From Euglena gracilis (lineage: Eukaryota; Euglenida; Euglenophyceae; Euglenales), in the NCBI GenBank assembly GCA_039621445.1, contig CP154956.1, positions 30,944,667-31,008,666 on the forward strand: a DNA stretch of 64,000 nt. Direction: 5' to 3'. Position numbers and translations under genes: made by a program. Position 1 is the stretch's first letter; every line of letters starts with the position of its first letter. Under the pieces are notes generated by a model, which made no database searches, was not told where the DNA came from, and was given only the letters and a program-made list of their open reading frames with translations. Positions 63,692-64,000 of the stretch are shown piece after piece.

Positions 63692-64000
63692 CTGGAGGGG
63701 CAGGGCAATGCTGCCCAGTCGGCCAGCTGGCTGGTCGGGGAGGCATGCGACGGATACGTGACAGGTGTGTGACATGCGTGGCATACGTGACATGCGTGAC
63801 ACACGCGTGCGACAAAGTCAGGAGGGAGGGAGGGTGGGGGGGGAGGGTGGGAGGGTGGGGGCTGCTGTGTACCGCGTTCGACGACGGCGTGGTGGGCTGA
63901 GGTCAGCGTGGCGGCCGGGGTTTCAGCCTGAAAGTCCCTCGAACTGTCCCGGCCTCTGAATGAGCATCCTCCCCAATGTGCAGGACTGAGTGTGCCAAAA

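Overview
This is a stretch of repeat-saturated nuclear DNA from a eukaryote, most likely a large-genome microbial eukaryote (alga or other protist). The evidence is GT-AG (occasionally GC-AG) introns around short exons, a mitochondrial-type glycine cleavage H protein with a targeting peptide, long (CA)n and (ATT)n microsatellites, non-LTR retrotransposon and DNA-transposon relics, and no bacterial operon layout. I could not assign a lineage. No rRNA, tRNA or CRISPR array was found.

Host genes. The only complete conventional gene I recognise is GCSH (35847-36299, +), intronless in its coding part. Short exon-like blocks lie on the minus strand at 1-10129 (locus A) and 38445-63691 (locus B). 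Each is an open frame bounded by an AG acceptor and usually a GT donor. They look like one or more very intron-rich genes whose introns are filled with repeats. Locus A includes a membrane-spanning exon (1612-1791) and runs off the left edge. I could not name either protein.

Mobile DNA. The region from about 10.2 to 35.6 kb is almost entirely transposon-derived. (1) Most of the conspicuous poly-C/poly-G tracts are not random. They form the ends of short inverted-repeat elements that sit between TA dinucleotides. Several have an interpretable empty site in a sister repeat. A decayed pogo/Tc5-type transposon with the same kind of C-tract ends and TA flanks (15124-17002) may be the relative that mobilised them. 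(2) A LINE-like retrotransposon occupies 28662 to about 35575 (-). It carries a 2A-like ribosome-skipping motif, a reverse transcriptase, and a C-terminal zinc knuckle plus restriction-like nuclease. Its reverse transcriptase is broken by two later insertions: a 1.7-kb tyrosine-recombinase element with AAAA flanks, and a 423-bp MITE with a perfect 9-bp target duplication. Relics of the same family lie at 19.5-22.4 kb (+) and 26.5 kb (-). (3) A family of about 410-740 bp elements with GGTGAAGTTCACC hairpin ends occurs three times. Two copies carry the same nested 320-bp insertion flanked by CCATG, and the third keeps the empty site. (4) An AP-endonuclease relic from a different LINE lies at 17.7-18.2 kb, and a Tc1/mariner-like non-autonomous element at 50029-50636.

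Layout. 0-10 kb: locus A exons among MITE fragments. 10-15 kb: tandem and nested MITEs. 15-17 kb: pogo-like transposon. 17-23 kb: a block bounded by a 370-bp near-identical inverted repeat and containing LINE relics. 23.5-28.5 kb: dense MITEs. 28.6-35.6 kb: nested retrotransposon. 35.8-36.9 kb: GCSH and an ATT microsatellite. 37-64 kb: locus B exons, GC-richer, separated by microsatellites, minisatellites and occasional transposons.
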